The notes beneath the pieces are model-generated. The model saw only the letters and a program-made list of their open reading frames with translations. It was not told the origin of the DNA and made no database searches. 6,192 bases of DNA from Acidobacteriota bacterium (lineage in GTDB: Bacteria > Acidobacteriota > UBA890): positions 1 through 6,192 of the forward strand of contig JAUWTE010000201.1 in assembly GCA_030609765.1 (NCBI GenBank). Reading direction: 5' to 3'. A program made the position numbers and the translations under genes. Below, one piece after another: positions 1 through 5,481 of the stretch (within the stretch, counting starts at the first letter, position 1; the number at the start of each line of letters is the position of its first letter).

Positions 1-387
1 GCCGCCGCGGCGCGGGCCCAGGGACTCGCGAGTCGTCTCGGGTGCGCCGACGGCAAGAAACATCTGCCGACGGAGCGGCTGCTGGAGGGGAGGGAGAATG
101 ACGTCCTCGTCTACCACGGGTACGTCGATCTGTTCGTGGACGGCCACTGGGTGAGGGCAACCCCGGCCTTCAACAGCTCGCTGTGCGAGCGCCTGAACGT
201 AGAGCCGCTGGAATTCGATGGCCGGCACGACGCCCTATTGCAGCAGCTCGATCGCAACGGCAACCAGTACCTGGAATACGTTCACGACCGTGGTGTGTTC
301 GCGGACCTGCCGCTCGACCAGATCCGGGCCGGGATCAAGAAGCATCACCCGGCCCTGTTCGCCGCCGCGACTCGCAACGAGCTCTAG
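1..387 (+). CDS. Transglutaminase-like domain protein, C-terminal part (5' end outside window)
   Basis: The frame is open from base 1 to the TAG at 385-387, giving 128 residues of the C-terminal end. The GTG at 136 is an internal Val codon, because homology-like sequence continues upstream of it. The segment HGYVDLFVDGHWVRATPAFN (residues 39-58) has the look of the His-containing strand of bacterial transglutaminase-like (papain-fold) proteins: His39 is the probable catalytic His, followed by the usual Trp (W50). An EFDGR motif (71-75) and a C-terminal HDRGVFADLP stretch are typical of one uncharacterised subfamily. The position that is usually Asp of the Cys-His-Asp triad appears to be Thr54 in ATPAF, so the triad may be non-classical; this alignment was done by eye. 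The nucleophile Cys would lie upstream, outside the window. Substrate and role (protease, amidase or crosslinker) cannot be told. It converges on the dehydrogenase/hydratase gene, with a 67-nt gap. Confidence 0.8.
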   Translation, partial: AAAARAQGLASRLGCADGKKHLPTERLLEGRENDVLVYHGYVDLFVDGHWVRATPAFNSSLCERLNVEPLEFDGRHDALLQQLDRNGNQYLEYVHDRGVFADLPLDQIRAGIKKHHPALFAAATRNEL

Positions 388-389
388 CC

Positions 390-405
390 CGGGCTTGCGC
401 GCCCG
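390..405. terminator. Possible intergenic hairpin between convergent genes
   Basis: CGGGC at 390-394 and GCCCG at 401-405 form a perfect 5-bp GC stem with a 6-nt loop, 2 nt after the stop of the left gene and about 50 nt past the stop of the convergent gene on the other strand. Neither side has a T-run, so it is not a canonical intrinsic terminator. It may act as a weak bidirectional or Rho-assisted end, or be chance in GC-rich DNA. Confidence 0.22.
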
Positions 406-454
406 AACCCTTCAGGGCGGCCGTGACCGCGAGTGCGCGACGCCAGTTAGCAGG

Positions 455-2545
455 TCAGACCGCCATCGTCTTTTTGTACATGGCGCCGATCGCGCCCTTG
501 CGGCAGGCGGGCGAGATCATGAAGCCGGCTGAATGTTCGGCCTGCGTTCCGAGGGCCTCTGCCAGCGTCGTGCCACACGCCTGGTCGATGCAATCGAGTA
601 TCGCCTGCCGGGCTGCTTCCGCCTCCGGCGTGCTGGCCGCGGGCAGATCCCTGGCTTCCTTCGGGACTCCCGCAAGTGCGCCCTCTTCGAGTAGGCGACG
701 CGGCATGCCGTGATCCCCGTCGGTAGCGATGCTCCAGACAGTTCGCAGCGCCTCGTCCATCGATGCCGCGGCGTCGATCAGCCAACCCACACCATCGCCG
801 GCCTTGATGGATCTTCCCACCAGGAGCAACACGATGAGCTTGGGCCAGTCCTCAGTACCGGCTTTGCGGAATGGCCAGTGGCAACCCTCCATGCCGGGCA
901 CTACAGGAAGCGTTACTTCCGGCATGCCGAGGTCGGCGCCTTCCGTCGCCACCACGTAGTGGCAGTGCATCATGAGCTCGAGCATGCCGCCCAGGCAGCG
1001 TTTGCCGTTGATGAACCCGACAGAGGTGCTGAAGTCGGTGTGCAGGCGCCGTGCTGTTTTCGACCACTCGTTGGCGATCAGCGCGCCCACCTCGGCGTTT
1101 TCCAGGGCAGGGAAGAACTCGCTCGTGTCGGCGCCCACCATCTGGGTCGAGAGGTGGAAGTCGCCCGTGAGGATGAGCCGCTCGATGCCCTCGGTCCTGA
1201 GCCAGTCGAGAGCCCGGTTCAGCTCATGGTTGACGTCGGAGTTGTAGCTCTCGCGGCTGAGCGTGATGACGCCGACCTGGCCGTCATGCTCGGCGTTGAC
1301 ATAGAGCTGCTGCCAGTCCACCTCGTCGACGGCGCCGAAGGCATCCGGGAACCATGCAGCGCCGGCGGCCTGCGGGTCGCGCTGGTGGTACGCCTCCACG
1401 ATGGCGATCGCCGAGTCGGCGCCTTCCTCGCGAATCATCGCCAGGACGCCGCGCCGGAACTGCGCGCAAAGCTCACCGATTGCGTTCAGGTTGGAAAGAT
1501 GGCTGCGCTTCTCGTGTACCAGAAGACTCGCCATCTGAAACACGGGGCCCAGAATCCAGGTGCGGAACTCCTCCTCCCCGGCGTCGTCGAGCTTCCAGTC
1601 GACCAGAGGGCGGAAGTGGTTGGGCGGGTACCAGTTCTCACCCGTCTCCTTGCGCTCCTCCAGCAAGGCGGTGGGCCTGAACACCTCGCCGTATTGTTCG
1701 GCGAGGTGATGGAGGCAGGACCAGGTCAGGAAGTTGGCGCCCTTTGCGCCGATAGCATCGTGGGCTCGGAACGGGTTGGGGCCTACCAGCTTGCGCACCA
1801 GCTTGTCGATCTTCCAGAACGGCATGTTGGAGGCATCGTGGTAGCGCAGGCCAGCCAGAGTCAGGCCGCAAAACAGCACATCCAGGACGAACGACCAGTG
1901 GTCGCTCACCGGGATCGGCATCAAGCCCACGGACCACAAGAGCTGTGTAACCGCGGAAGGCTCGGGTTCGACGATCTCCCAAACCTTGTTGATCTCGTGC
2001 GGGAAGGCCGGGTGCGCAATTCCGACTCCCAGCTCGGAGCTCGGAAATCCCGAGGTTACGGAGCGGATCTCGATGTCGGGAAACGAGCCTCGGAAGATCT
2101 CGTAGTGGGCCTTCTTGATGCTGAGGATCTCGGGAATCGCTTCGAGTAGAAACCGCGGGCGGAAGTGCGAGAGCTCGGCGGGCAGATGGGCGCCATCGTA
2201 GTGGAGCTGAATGATGCTGCCCATGATCTCGTTGGCGCCGTCGCGCCCGAAGGCGCGTACCAGGCCGGGATAGTGCTTGCTGATCCCGTCAGGAACGCCG
2301 GGGAAGTCGATCCCCACCACCGGCACGCCGAACCGGTAAAGTCGCGAGCCGAGCTGCATGGCTTTGCCGGACCCGACGATACCCTGAGCTCCCGAGATCA
2401 CCAGCGAGCCGCGCTGTTCGGCGTCGCCGAATACCCGATCCACCATCTCACTCGCCTCGGCCGGGAGCTTGCCGCGCTGGAAGATCTCGAGGACACTCCC
2501 CAACCCAATCGTCTGCAGTGTTGCTTCCCTCATCGACTTGGTCAT
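455..2545 (-). CDS. Fused 3-hydroxyacyl-CoA dehydrogenase / enoyl-CoA hydratase (dehydrogenase domain first), divergent
   Basis: This 696-residue protein probably hydrates an enoyl-CoA and oxidises the 3-hydroxyacyl-CoA with NAD+, in the cytoplasm. Residues 48-82 are a Rossmann beta-alpha-beta with a modified dinucleotide loop (GAQGIVGSG, 52-60; Ala replaces the first Gly of GxGxxG) and Asp80 at the end of strand 2. EAIPE (135-139), TSG (164-166), His178 and Glu190 follow the dehydrogenase pattern; the 12-residue His-Glu spacing equals that of the classical catalytic pair (human HAD His158/Glu170). The family Asn in GFxxNR appears as Asp222. Residues 413-600 are a crotonase fold: oxyanion-hole VGAD (470-473) and LGG (518-520), with Glu523 and Glu543 spaced 20 apart like rat Glu144/Glu164. 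The linker (about 280-410) and tail (about 605-696) are unassigned. Domain order resembles Bacillus FadN, not E. coli FadB, but the protein is about 100 residues shorter. Start: ATG at 2545 has AGAGGG 11 nt upstream; the ATG at 2533 has no Shine-Dalgarno. It lies 15 nt after the thiolase end, so one operon. Substrate unknown. Confidence 0.85.
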   Translation of the reverse strand: MTKSMREATLQTIGLGSVLEIFQRGKLPAEASEMVDRVFGDAEQRGSLVISGAQGIVGSGKAMQLGSRLYRFGVPVVGIDFPGVPDGISKHYPGLVRAFGRDGANEIMGSIIQLHYDGAHLPAELSHFRPRFLLEAIPEILSIKKAHYEIFRGSFPDIEIRSVTSGFPSSELGVGIAHPAFPHEINKVWEIVEPEPSAVTQLLWSVGLMPIPVSDHWSFVLDVLFCGLTLAGLRYHDASNMPFWKIDKLVRKLVGPNPFRAHDAIGAKGANFLTWSCLHHLAEQYGEVFRPTALLEERKETGENWYPPNHFRPLVDWKLDDAGEEEFRTWILGPVFQMASLLVHEKRSHLSNLNAIGELCAQFRRGVLAMIREEGADSAIAIVEAYHQRDPQAAGAAWFPDAFGAVDEVDWQQLYVNAEHDGQVGVITLSRESYNSDVNHELNRALDWLRTEGIERLILTGDFHLSTQMVGADTSEFFPALENAEVGALIANEWSKTARRLHTDFSTSVGFINGKRCLGGMLELMMHCHYVVATEGADLGMPEVTLPVVPGMEGCHWPFRKAGTEDWPKLIVLLLVGRSIKAGDGVGWLIDAAASMDEALRTVWSIATDGDHGMPRRLLEEGALAGVPKEARDLPAASTPEAEAARQAILDCIDQACGTTLAEALGTQAEHSAGFMISPACRKGAIGAMYKKTMAV

Positions 2546-2560
2546 GATTCGGTGTGCCCT

Positions 2561-2737
2561 CTAAGAGACCTTGAAAATGGTAGCTATGCCGACATCGCCC
2601 GCGGCGCAGCCGAAAACCAGTACGTAGCCCCCGCCCAGGTCTACGGCCTCCTCGAAGGCCTCCATCGTGACCCTGGTGAGCGTTGGCCCCTGCGGGTGCC
2701 CCCAGACCAACGAACAGCCGGTCTTGTTCATGTCGTG
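2561..2737 (-). pseudogene. In-frame C-terminal segment of the thiolase, after the internal TGA
   Basis: Directly after the TGA at 2738-2740 the same frame stays open for 58 codons to TAG at 2561-2563. It encodes the expected thiolase C-terminus: an MN turn, GCSLVWGHPQGPT carrying the catalytic His (His348 if the TGA counts as one residue) and GCAAGD carrying the second catalytic Cys (Cys378). His348 and Cys378 have the same numbers as in Zoogloea thiolase. No gap is needed to align this with ordinary thiolases, so only one codon is affected. An ATG at 2731, 6 nt after the stop, could allow reinitiation to give a 56-residue fragment, but it has no Shine-Dalgarno. The segment ends 15 nt before the next gene and carries that gene's ribosome binding site at its end. 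Conserved motifs show it is, or was until recently, translated as part of the thiolase. Confidence 0.85.
2704..2724 (-). promoter_or_regulatory. Stem-loop just 3' of the in-frame UGA (SECIS-like position, unproven)
   Basis: On the minus-strand RNA, AGACCGGC (2724-2717) pairs with GUUGGUCU (2711-2704): 8 contiguous pairs, two of them G-U, around a 5-nt loop UGUUC (2716-2712). The loop starts 22 nt after the UGA. Bacterial SECIS elements are hairpins immediately downstream of UGA with the apical loop roughly 16-37 nt away and a G near the loop's 5' side; this one fits in outline. It does not show a bulged U and loop GU at the exact fdhF positions (here the GU is 3 nt further down). The hairpin lies in codons for a conserved thiolase segment, so it may be accidental. 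Confidence 0.25.
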
Positions 2738-3739
2738 TCAGTCGTAGTCGAGGAGCTGCGAGAAGATGGCGTCGTTGACGGCGAACGGATTGTGGTTTTT
2801 CACCACAGCCATGTCCGCCATGCTCAAGCCTGAGGTGCTCAGCAGTTTCTGAACGGCGAGCGCCGGCGCTTCGGGCATGAGGCTGGGGTCGGTGCGTACC
2901 TCGGTTTTGGCGACGAACTGGATGTCGATTTCGGGCCGCGGGCTGAAGTCCGGCACACGGTCCTTGGTCGTGACCAGCAAGGTCGCCATGCCGTCGGAGG
3001 CGTGCGTTTGGGTGCCCGAGGTAACGCAGGTGTCGAGCTCGGCCATGGCCCGCATGGCGTCACGGCTCAGGGGGCGGACGCCGAGATCATCATCGATGCG
3101 CCCGAGCGGTCGGCCACTGACGTTGAGGATATCGAGCGGAACGAGGACGCGATCGAGAAAACCGGACTCCTTCGCCTCGAAGTACTGCTGGTGCCGATAG
3201 AAGGCCAGCTCGTCGACCTCACGACGATCGAGCTTGTACTTGCGGGCCGATTTGCCTGCCGCGGCGATCATGGCCTTACCGGTGGCGGGATCGAAGCCGA
3301 AGTTGTCCCAGACGTCGGCGATGGGAACCGTTCTTTGATGGGCGCGACGCTCCGGGAATACGCCAACCGGTGAGTCGCTGGTGCGGTCGAAGGTCAGGAC
3401 TCCGACGACCTCGTGGGCACCCGATTGGATCTCGGCCCCCCCCAGCAGAACCGCCTGCAGGCCCGTGGCGCATGCCTGCTCTACGTGGTAGCCGGGCACC
3501 CGGTGACCCATGCAACTCGCCACCAGCGGGGCGTTCCAGAACTTCCAGTGCCAGGGGACTGTCGATCCGATGACCAGGTACTCGATCTCGCGGTTGGACA
3601 CCCCCCTGATGCCCATGATCCGATTCATCGCCTCGCCGGCGAACTGACCGATATTCACCTCCGCCAAGGCAGATGTCTGCCAGGCTGGAAAGTAGCTGCT
3701 GCCCCAGGTCCCGAAGGGAATTCTGGCCTTGGGCAGCAT
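2738..3739 (-). CDS. Thiolase-family acyl-CoA acyltransferase, cut short by an in-frame TGA
   Basis: This is probably the thiolytic (3-ketoacyl-CoA thiolase) or condensing partner of the downstream dehydrogenase/hydratase. Numbering from the ATG at 3739: Cys90 in EQACATG is the acyl-accepting nucleophile; FDRTSDSP and GTQTHASDG are typical of thiolase-like (SCP2-type) proteins; KNHNPF (314-319) is the NEAF-equivalent loop. Translation stops at TGA 2738-2740 after 333 residues, whereas the family is about 390. Reading through gives 392 residues and supplies the missing GHP His and GCAAGD Cys, so the short product should be catalytically dead on family knowledge. Start: ATG 3739 has GAGGAG 6 nt upstream and matches the usual N-terminus (KARIPFG). 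ATG 3757, six codons earlier, also has AGAGAGG at 6 nt and is a real alternative; the open frame to 3865 lacks family character. The PilZ gene lies 186-204 nt upstream on the same strand. Substrate chain and type unknown. Confidence 0.82.
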   Translation of the reverse strand: MLPKARIPFGTWGSSYFPAWQTSALAEVNIGQFAGEAMNRIMGIRGVSNREIEYLVIGSTVPWHWKFWNAPLVASCMGHRVPGYHVEQACATGLQAVLLGGAEIQSGAHEVVGVLTFDRTSDSPVGVFPERRAHQRTVPIADVWDNFGFDPATGKAMIAAAGKSARKYKLDRREVDELAFYRHQQYFEAKESGFLDRVLVPLDILNVSGRPLGRIDDDLGVRPLSRDAMRAMAELDTCVTSGTQTHASDGMATLLVTTKDRVPDFSPRPEIDIQFVAKTEVRTDPSLMPEAPALAVQKLLSTSGLSMADMAVVKNHNPFAVNDAIFSQLLDYD

Positions 3740-3745
3740 CAGGTT

Positions 3746-3770
3746 CTCCTCGTGCATGGGCGGCCTCTCT
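3746..3770 (-). promoter_or_regulatory. Two Shine-Dalgarno sites serving two alternative thiolase starts
   Basis: AGAGAGG (3770-3764) stands 6 nt before the ATG at 3757, and GAGGAG (3751-3746) stands 6 nt before the ATG at 3739. The second site is inside the first six codons of the longer form. Both are well placed; the second is closer to the consensus and decides my start choice. Confidence 0.55.
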
Positions 3771-3794
3771 CCCGTTCTCAATCCCGTTCTCAAT
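3771..3794 (-). repeat. Perfect 12-bp tandem duplication in the thiolase leader
   Basis: Two exact adjacent copies of CCCGTTCTCAAT (plus strand) occupy 3771-3782 and 3783-3794. Read on the gene strand they are ATTGAGAACGGG twice, ending directly against the first Shine-Dalgarno of the thiolase. With a 12-nt unit (four codons) copy change would keep frame if the upstream open frame were translated. It could be a paired protein-binding site, a leader element, or simple slippage. Elsewhere in the 3758-3943 spacer I see only a lone TACAAT (-10-like, 3870-3875, minus) without a matching -35. Confidence 0.8.
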
Positions 3795-3943
3795 CGGTTT
3801 GGGCGCCGCGGTCGAGTGCATCCAGAAGGGTTCTGCTCGCACGGGTCCGCGGGAAGATGAAGCAAGGGGATTGTATCGAAAAGACGGCCGCGAAGCGCCC
3901 CGGCGGAACGGCGACTGCTGCGAATCGCGAACCGGGAGCCGGC

Positions 3944-4345
3944 TTACTCCGAATCGGAGTCGTCGTTGGAGGCATCGCCTCCAGCAGCTGGAGCTTCCAA
4001 GCCGGCCAGGGCGGCCATGGCCTTCAAGGGCTCGTCGAACTCGAGGGCGACGATGAAGCCCTTCTTGCCCATGCTGGATCGGCGCACCCGCCCCCACAGG
4101 CTCTCGGGCTCGCCGCCACCTTCCTTCTCCTGCAGATCGACGCGGCAGCGAACACCCGGCGAGATACTCTGATCGACGTTGGCGAGAAAGCCCCCTCGGC
4201 TCATGTCGATGGTCACGCCGCTCATCTCGAGCCGCATGATGTCGATGAACCGTCCGCGCAGGATCGCTTCCAGCTTGACCGGCTGCGAAACCTTGACGCG
4301 CTCGTACTGGCGTCGGTCGTCGTCCTGTTCGTTGCTCTTCGCCAC
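3944..4345 (-). CDS. PilZ-domain protein (predicted c-di-GMP effector)
   Basis: This small cytoplasmic protein (133 residues from the chosen start) is essentially a lone PilZ domain. The two ligand signatures are present: RxxxR at Arg12-Arg16 (RQYER) and DxSxxG at Asp47-Ser49-Gly52 (DMSRGG), the latter in the second strand of the barrel. Later WGRVRRSSMGKKGFIVALEF (about 83-102) is the closing strand pair of the barrel. The C-terminus has an Ala/Gly-rich linker and an acidic tail (SNDDSDSE). Binding of cyclic di-GMP follows from the family; the output (motility, exopolysaccharide, gliding) cannot be told. Start: GTG at 4345 (MAKSNEQ) has GAGGTGG upstream with GAGG 8 nt away. A GTG at 4354 adds three residues but has no Shine-Dalgarno. 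The stop is TAA. It lies upstream of the thiolase on the same strand but 186 nt or more away, so a shared transcript is uncertain; it is divergent from the BON gene. Confidence 0.85.
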   Translation of the reverse strand: MAKSNEQDDDRRQYERVKVSQPVKLEAILRGRFIDIMRLEMSGVTIDMSRGGFLANVDQSISPGVRCRVDLQEKEGGGEPESLWGRVRRSSMGKKGFIVALEFDEPLKAMAALAGLEAPAAGGDASNDDSDSE

Positions 4346-4426
4346 GTTCTCCACCTCAGTGAGACAGACGCTCAGACTAGTACACGATAGAAGGGAGAGA
4401 AAAGCCTCTATTTGTATTCATTGGGC

Positions 4427-4456
4427 ACTATACACATCTTTCATCCATTCTGCCTA
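4427..4456 (-). promoter_or_regulatory. Candidate sigma70-like promoter for the PilZ gene
   Basis: On the minus strand TATAGT (4432-4427; 5 of 6 to TATAAT) follows TAGGCA (4456-4451; 4 of 6 to TTGACA) with an 18-bp spacer. It sits in the most AT-rich patch of the window and would give a leader of about 75 nt. Two copies of TTCATCC on the plus strand (4440-4446 and 4457-4463) lie on and beside the -35. Pattern match by eye only. Confidence 0.3.
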
Positions 4457-4502
4457 TTCATCCGAACGGTGCGCGGGCATCATTGTCGCACTCCCCTGAC
4501 GA

Positions 4503-4531
4503 TTGACCTCGCGGCGTGCGATAAGTACCTT
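4503..4531 (+). promoter_or_regulatory. Candidate sigma70-like promoter for the BON gene
   Basis: TTGACC (4503-4508; 5 of 6) is followed after 17 bp by TACCTT (4526-4531; 3 of 6). Initiation near 4538 would leave about 40 nt of leader before the ATG at 4579 and would exclude the unsupported ATG at 4543. The -10 is weak. Confidence 0.3.
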
Positions 4532-4578
4532 GCGGTCGGGCAATGAGCGCCCTGTCCGGTTCCCCACGTGAGGTCAGT

Positions 4579-4962
4579 ATGCCGGTTGCAGATTTGAAGC
4601 GCGCACTGGGGCACGTCGTGATCGTGTTTGTCGTGGGCGTGCTTTCAATGGCCTGCGCCTCGACAGGTCCTGTCGGAGAGGACCAAGCAACGATCGATGC
4701 ATGGATCGACTCAGAGGTTCGGCGCGTGCTGGAGGAGGAATCAGAGGTTGTCGTTGGGGACCTTCGTATCGAGACCCGCGACGGCATCCTCGTCTTGTCG
4801 GGAGTCCAGACGTCTTTCGATGCGGTCTCCAAGGCCCTCGAACTCGCTTCTCGCGTGCGCGGGGTCTTGCAGGTCGTCAACCAGATTCGCGTGGTCGAAG
4901 GTCTACAACAGCTTGATCGCCTGAATGATCAGCAGCATCGCCATGGCGGCAGCCGATCGTAG
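4579..4962 (+). CDS. BON-domain putative lipoprotein
   Basis: The product is 127 residues. The N-terminus has charged KR (7-8), a hydrophobic run (about 10-22) and LSMAC with Cys26, which reads as a signal peptide with a lipobox. Ser at -3 is atypical, so lipidation is likely rather than certain. Residues about 40-107 form one BON domain: an opening helix (IDAWIDSEVRRVLEEE), a strand RDGILVLSGVQ, a helix with alternating Ala/Leu, then RVRGVLQVVNQIRVV, the family's closing GVxxVxN strand. BON domains, as in OsmY, are thought to bind phospholipid or envelope surfaces; a periplasmic or outer-membrane role is inferred. Start: the ATG at 4579 has GAGG (4570-4573) 5 nt upstream; the ATG at 4543 has no Shine-Dalgarno and would bury the signal peptide. 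The last 20 residues are polar (Gln/His/Arg-rich), outside the domain, and are encoded opposite the 3' end of the neighbouring gene. Confidence 0.8.
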   Translation: MPVADLKRALGHVVIVFVVGVLSMACASTGPVGEDQATIDAWIDSEVRRVLEEESEVVVGDLRIETRDGILVLSGVQTSFDAVSKALELASRVRGVLQVVNQIRVVEGLQQLDRLNDQQHRHGGSRS

Positions 4963-5472
4963 CTCCTTGTTGTCGAGCGCCCGCTTCCAGGAAAACGTGT
5001 TCCCGGGATGCGCCTGGGACCAGCGTTCAGCGTGAGCGAATCGCGGCCAAAGGCGCCCCACATCGGTCATGTACTCCTGGTACTCCGAGCCGAACAAGGA
5101 CTGCAGCCGAAGCTCCTCCACGTGCATTGCCGGCCCATAGAAGGCCACATAGAGGCACAGGAAGGCGAGCAGCCACCAATAGGGCGGCTGTACGGCGACA
5201 GCCAGCCCGATGCCCATGATCAAGCTGCCGAGATAGAGCGGGTGGCGCACGAAAGCATAAGGCCCCGAGCATGCCAGCTTCACGTTGCGTTGCAGACACC
5301 CGGAAGCCCACATACGAAGTGACTGTCCTGACGCCACGAGCACTGCTGCCACGATCAGCCCTCTTGCCGAGGGTTCAGTGAAGGCCACATAGGCGACGGC
5401 AAACAACATCGTGACCCGCACACGATTGTGTGCGGCCCACCTTCGCCATCCCCTGGACATATTTCCTATCAT
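4903..5472 (-). CDS. Isoprenylcysteine carboxyl methyltransferase (ICMT/PEMT)-family membrane protein
   Basis: The product is a 189-residue integral membrane protein. Hydrophobic segments lie at about 18-32, 38-52, 79-94, 98-114 and 172-189. The family signature is clear: GPYAFVRHPLYLG (70-82), where Arg76-His77-Pro78 contributes to S-adenosylmethionine binding, then EE (119-120), LFGSEYQEY and a VxRxxPR stretch (about 126-144). The family methylates lipid-like or membrane-associated acceptors using S-adenosylmethionine. Bacteria lack classical prenylated CaaX proteins, so the acceptor is unknown. The C-terminal FSWKRALDNKELR plus a terminal helix is normal for one bacterial subgroup, so the 3' end is genuine despite overlapping the BON gene by 60 nt. 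Start: the ATG at 5472 is 6 nt after the stop of the glycosyltransferase, and AGG of its Shine-Dalgarno overlaps that TAG. The ATG at 5460 with AGGA is an alternative. Confidence 0.85.
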   Translation of the reverse strand: MIGNMSRGWRRWAAHNRVRVTMLFAVAYVAFTEPSARGLIVAAVLVASGQSLRMWASGCLQRNVKLACSGPYAFVRHPLYLGSLIMGIGLAVAVQPPYWWLLAFLCLYVAFYGPAMHVEELRLQSLFGSEYQEYMTDVGRLWPRFAHAERWSQAHPGNTFSWKRALDNKELRSAAAMAMLLIIQAIKLL

Positions 5473-5481
5473 GTCGACCTA
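5473..5481 (-). promoter_or_regulatory. Stop codon/Shine-Dalgarno overlap linking glycosyltransferase and methyltransferase
   Basis: TAGGTCGAC on the minus strand contains the glycosyltransferase stop (TAG, 5481-5479) and the AGG of the next gene's ribosome binding site (5480-5478), then runs directly into its ATG at 5472. A ribosome ending the first gene is placed to start the second, which predicts translational coupling. Confidence 0.55.

Noticed and set aside
136..387. A complete 83-residue gene starting at GTG 136
   Set aside because: The frame is open to base 1 and the family-like segment with the His39 codon lies upstream of 136, so this is an internal codon of a larger gene.
710..2149. 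Long plus-strand open frame (479 codons) opposite the dehydrogenase/hydratase gene
   Set aside because: It is the antisense shadow of a GC-rich gene. Its translation has no recognisable domain, while the opposite strand has clear catalytic motifs throughout.
2738..2740. Frameshift as the cause of the short thiolase
   Set aside because: The sequence after the TGA continues in the same frame and aligns residue for residue, so no indel is needed.
2165..2833. Plus-strand open frame (222 codons) spanning the thiolase/dehydrogenase junction
   Set aside because: It lies antisense to two recognised proteins, with no family resemblance and no Shine-Dalgarno reason to prefer it.
3740..3865. N-terminal extension of the thiolase up to the ATG at 3865
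   Set aside because: The extra residues are Arg/Pro-rich with no family match, include the tandem repeat, and two strong Shine-Dalgarno sites lie downstream.
3870..3875. TACAAT on the minus strand as a thiolase promoter -10
   Set aside because: There is no -35-like hexamer at 16-18 bp upstream, so it is not listed as a feature.
3880..3943. Possible intrinsic terminator downstream of the PilZ gene (GC-rich stretch before TCTTTTC)
   Set aside because: I could only build 3-4 bp stems with mismatched interiors, and the T-run is four bases.
3413..4390. Plus-strand open frame (325 codons) across the thiolase start, spacer and PilZ gene
   Set aside because: It crosses two genes and their intergenic region antisense; the composition is a shadow artefact.
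4543..4578. ATG at 4543 as the BON gene start
   Set aside because: It has no Shine-Dalgarno and would put 12 residues before a well-formed signal peptide; ATG 4579 has GAGG at 5 nt.
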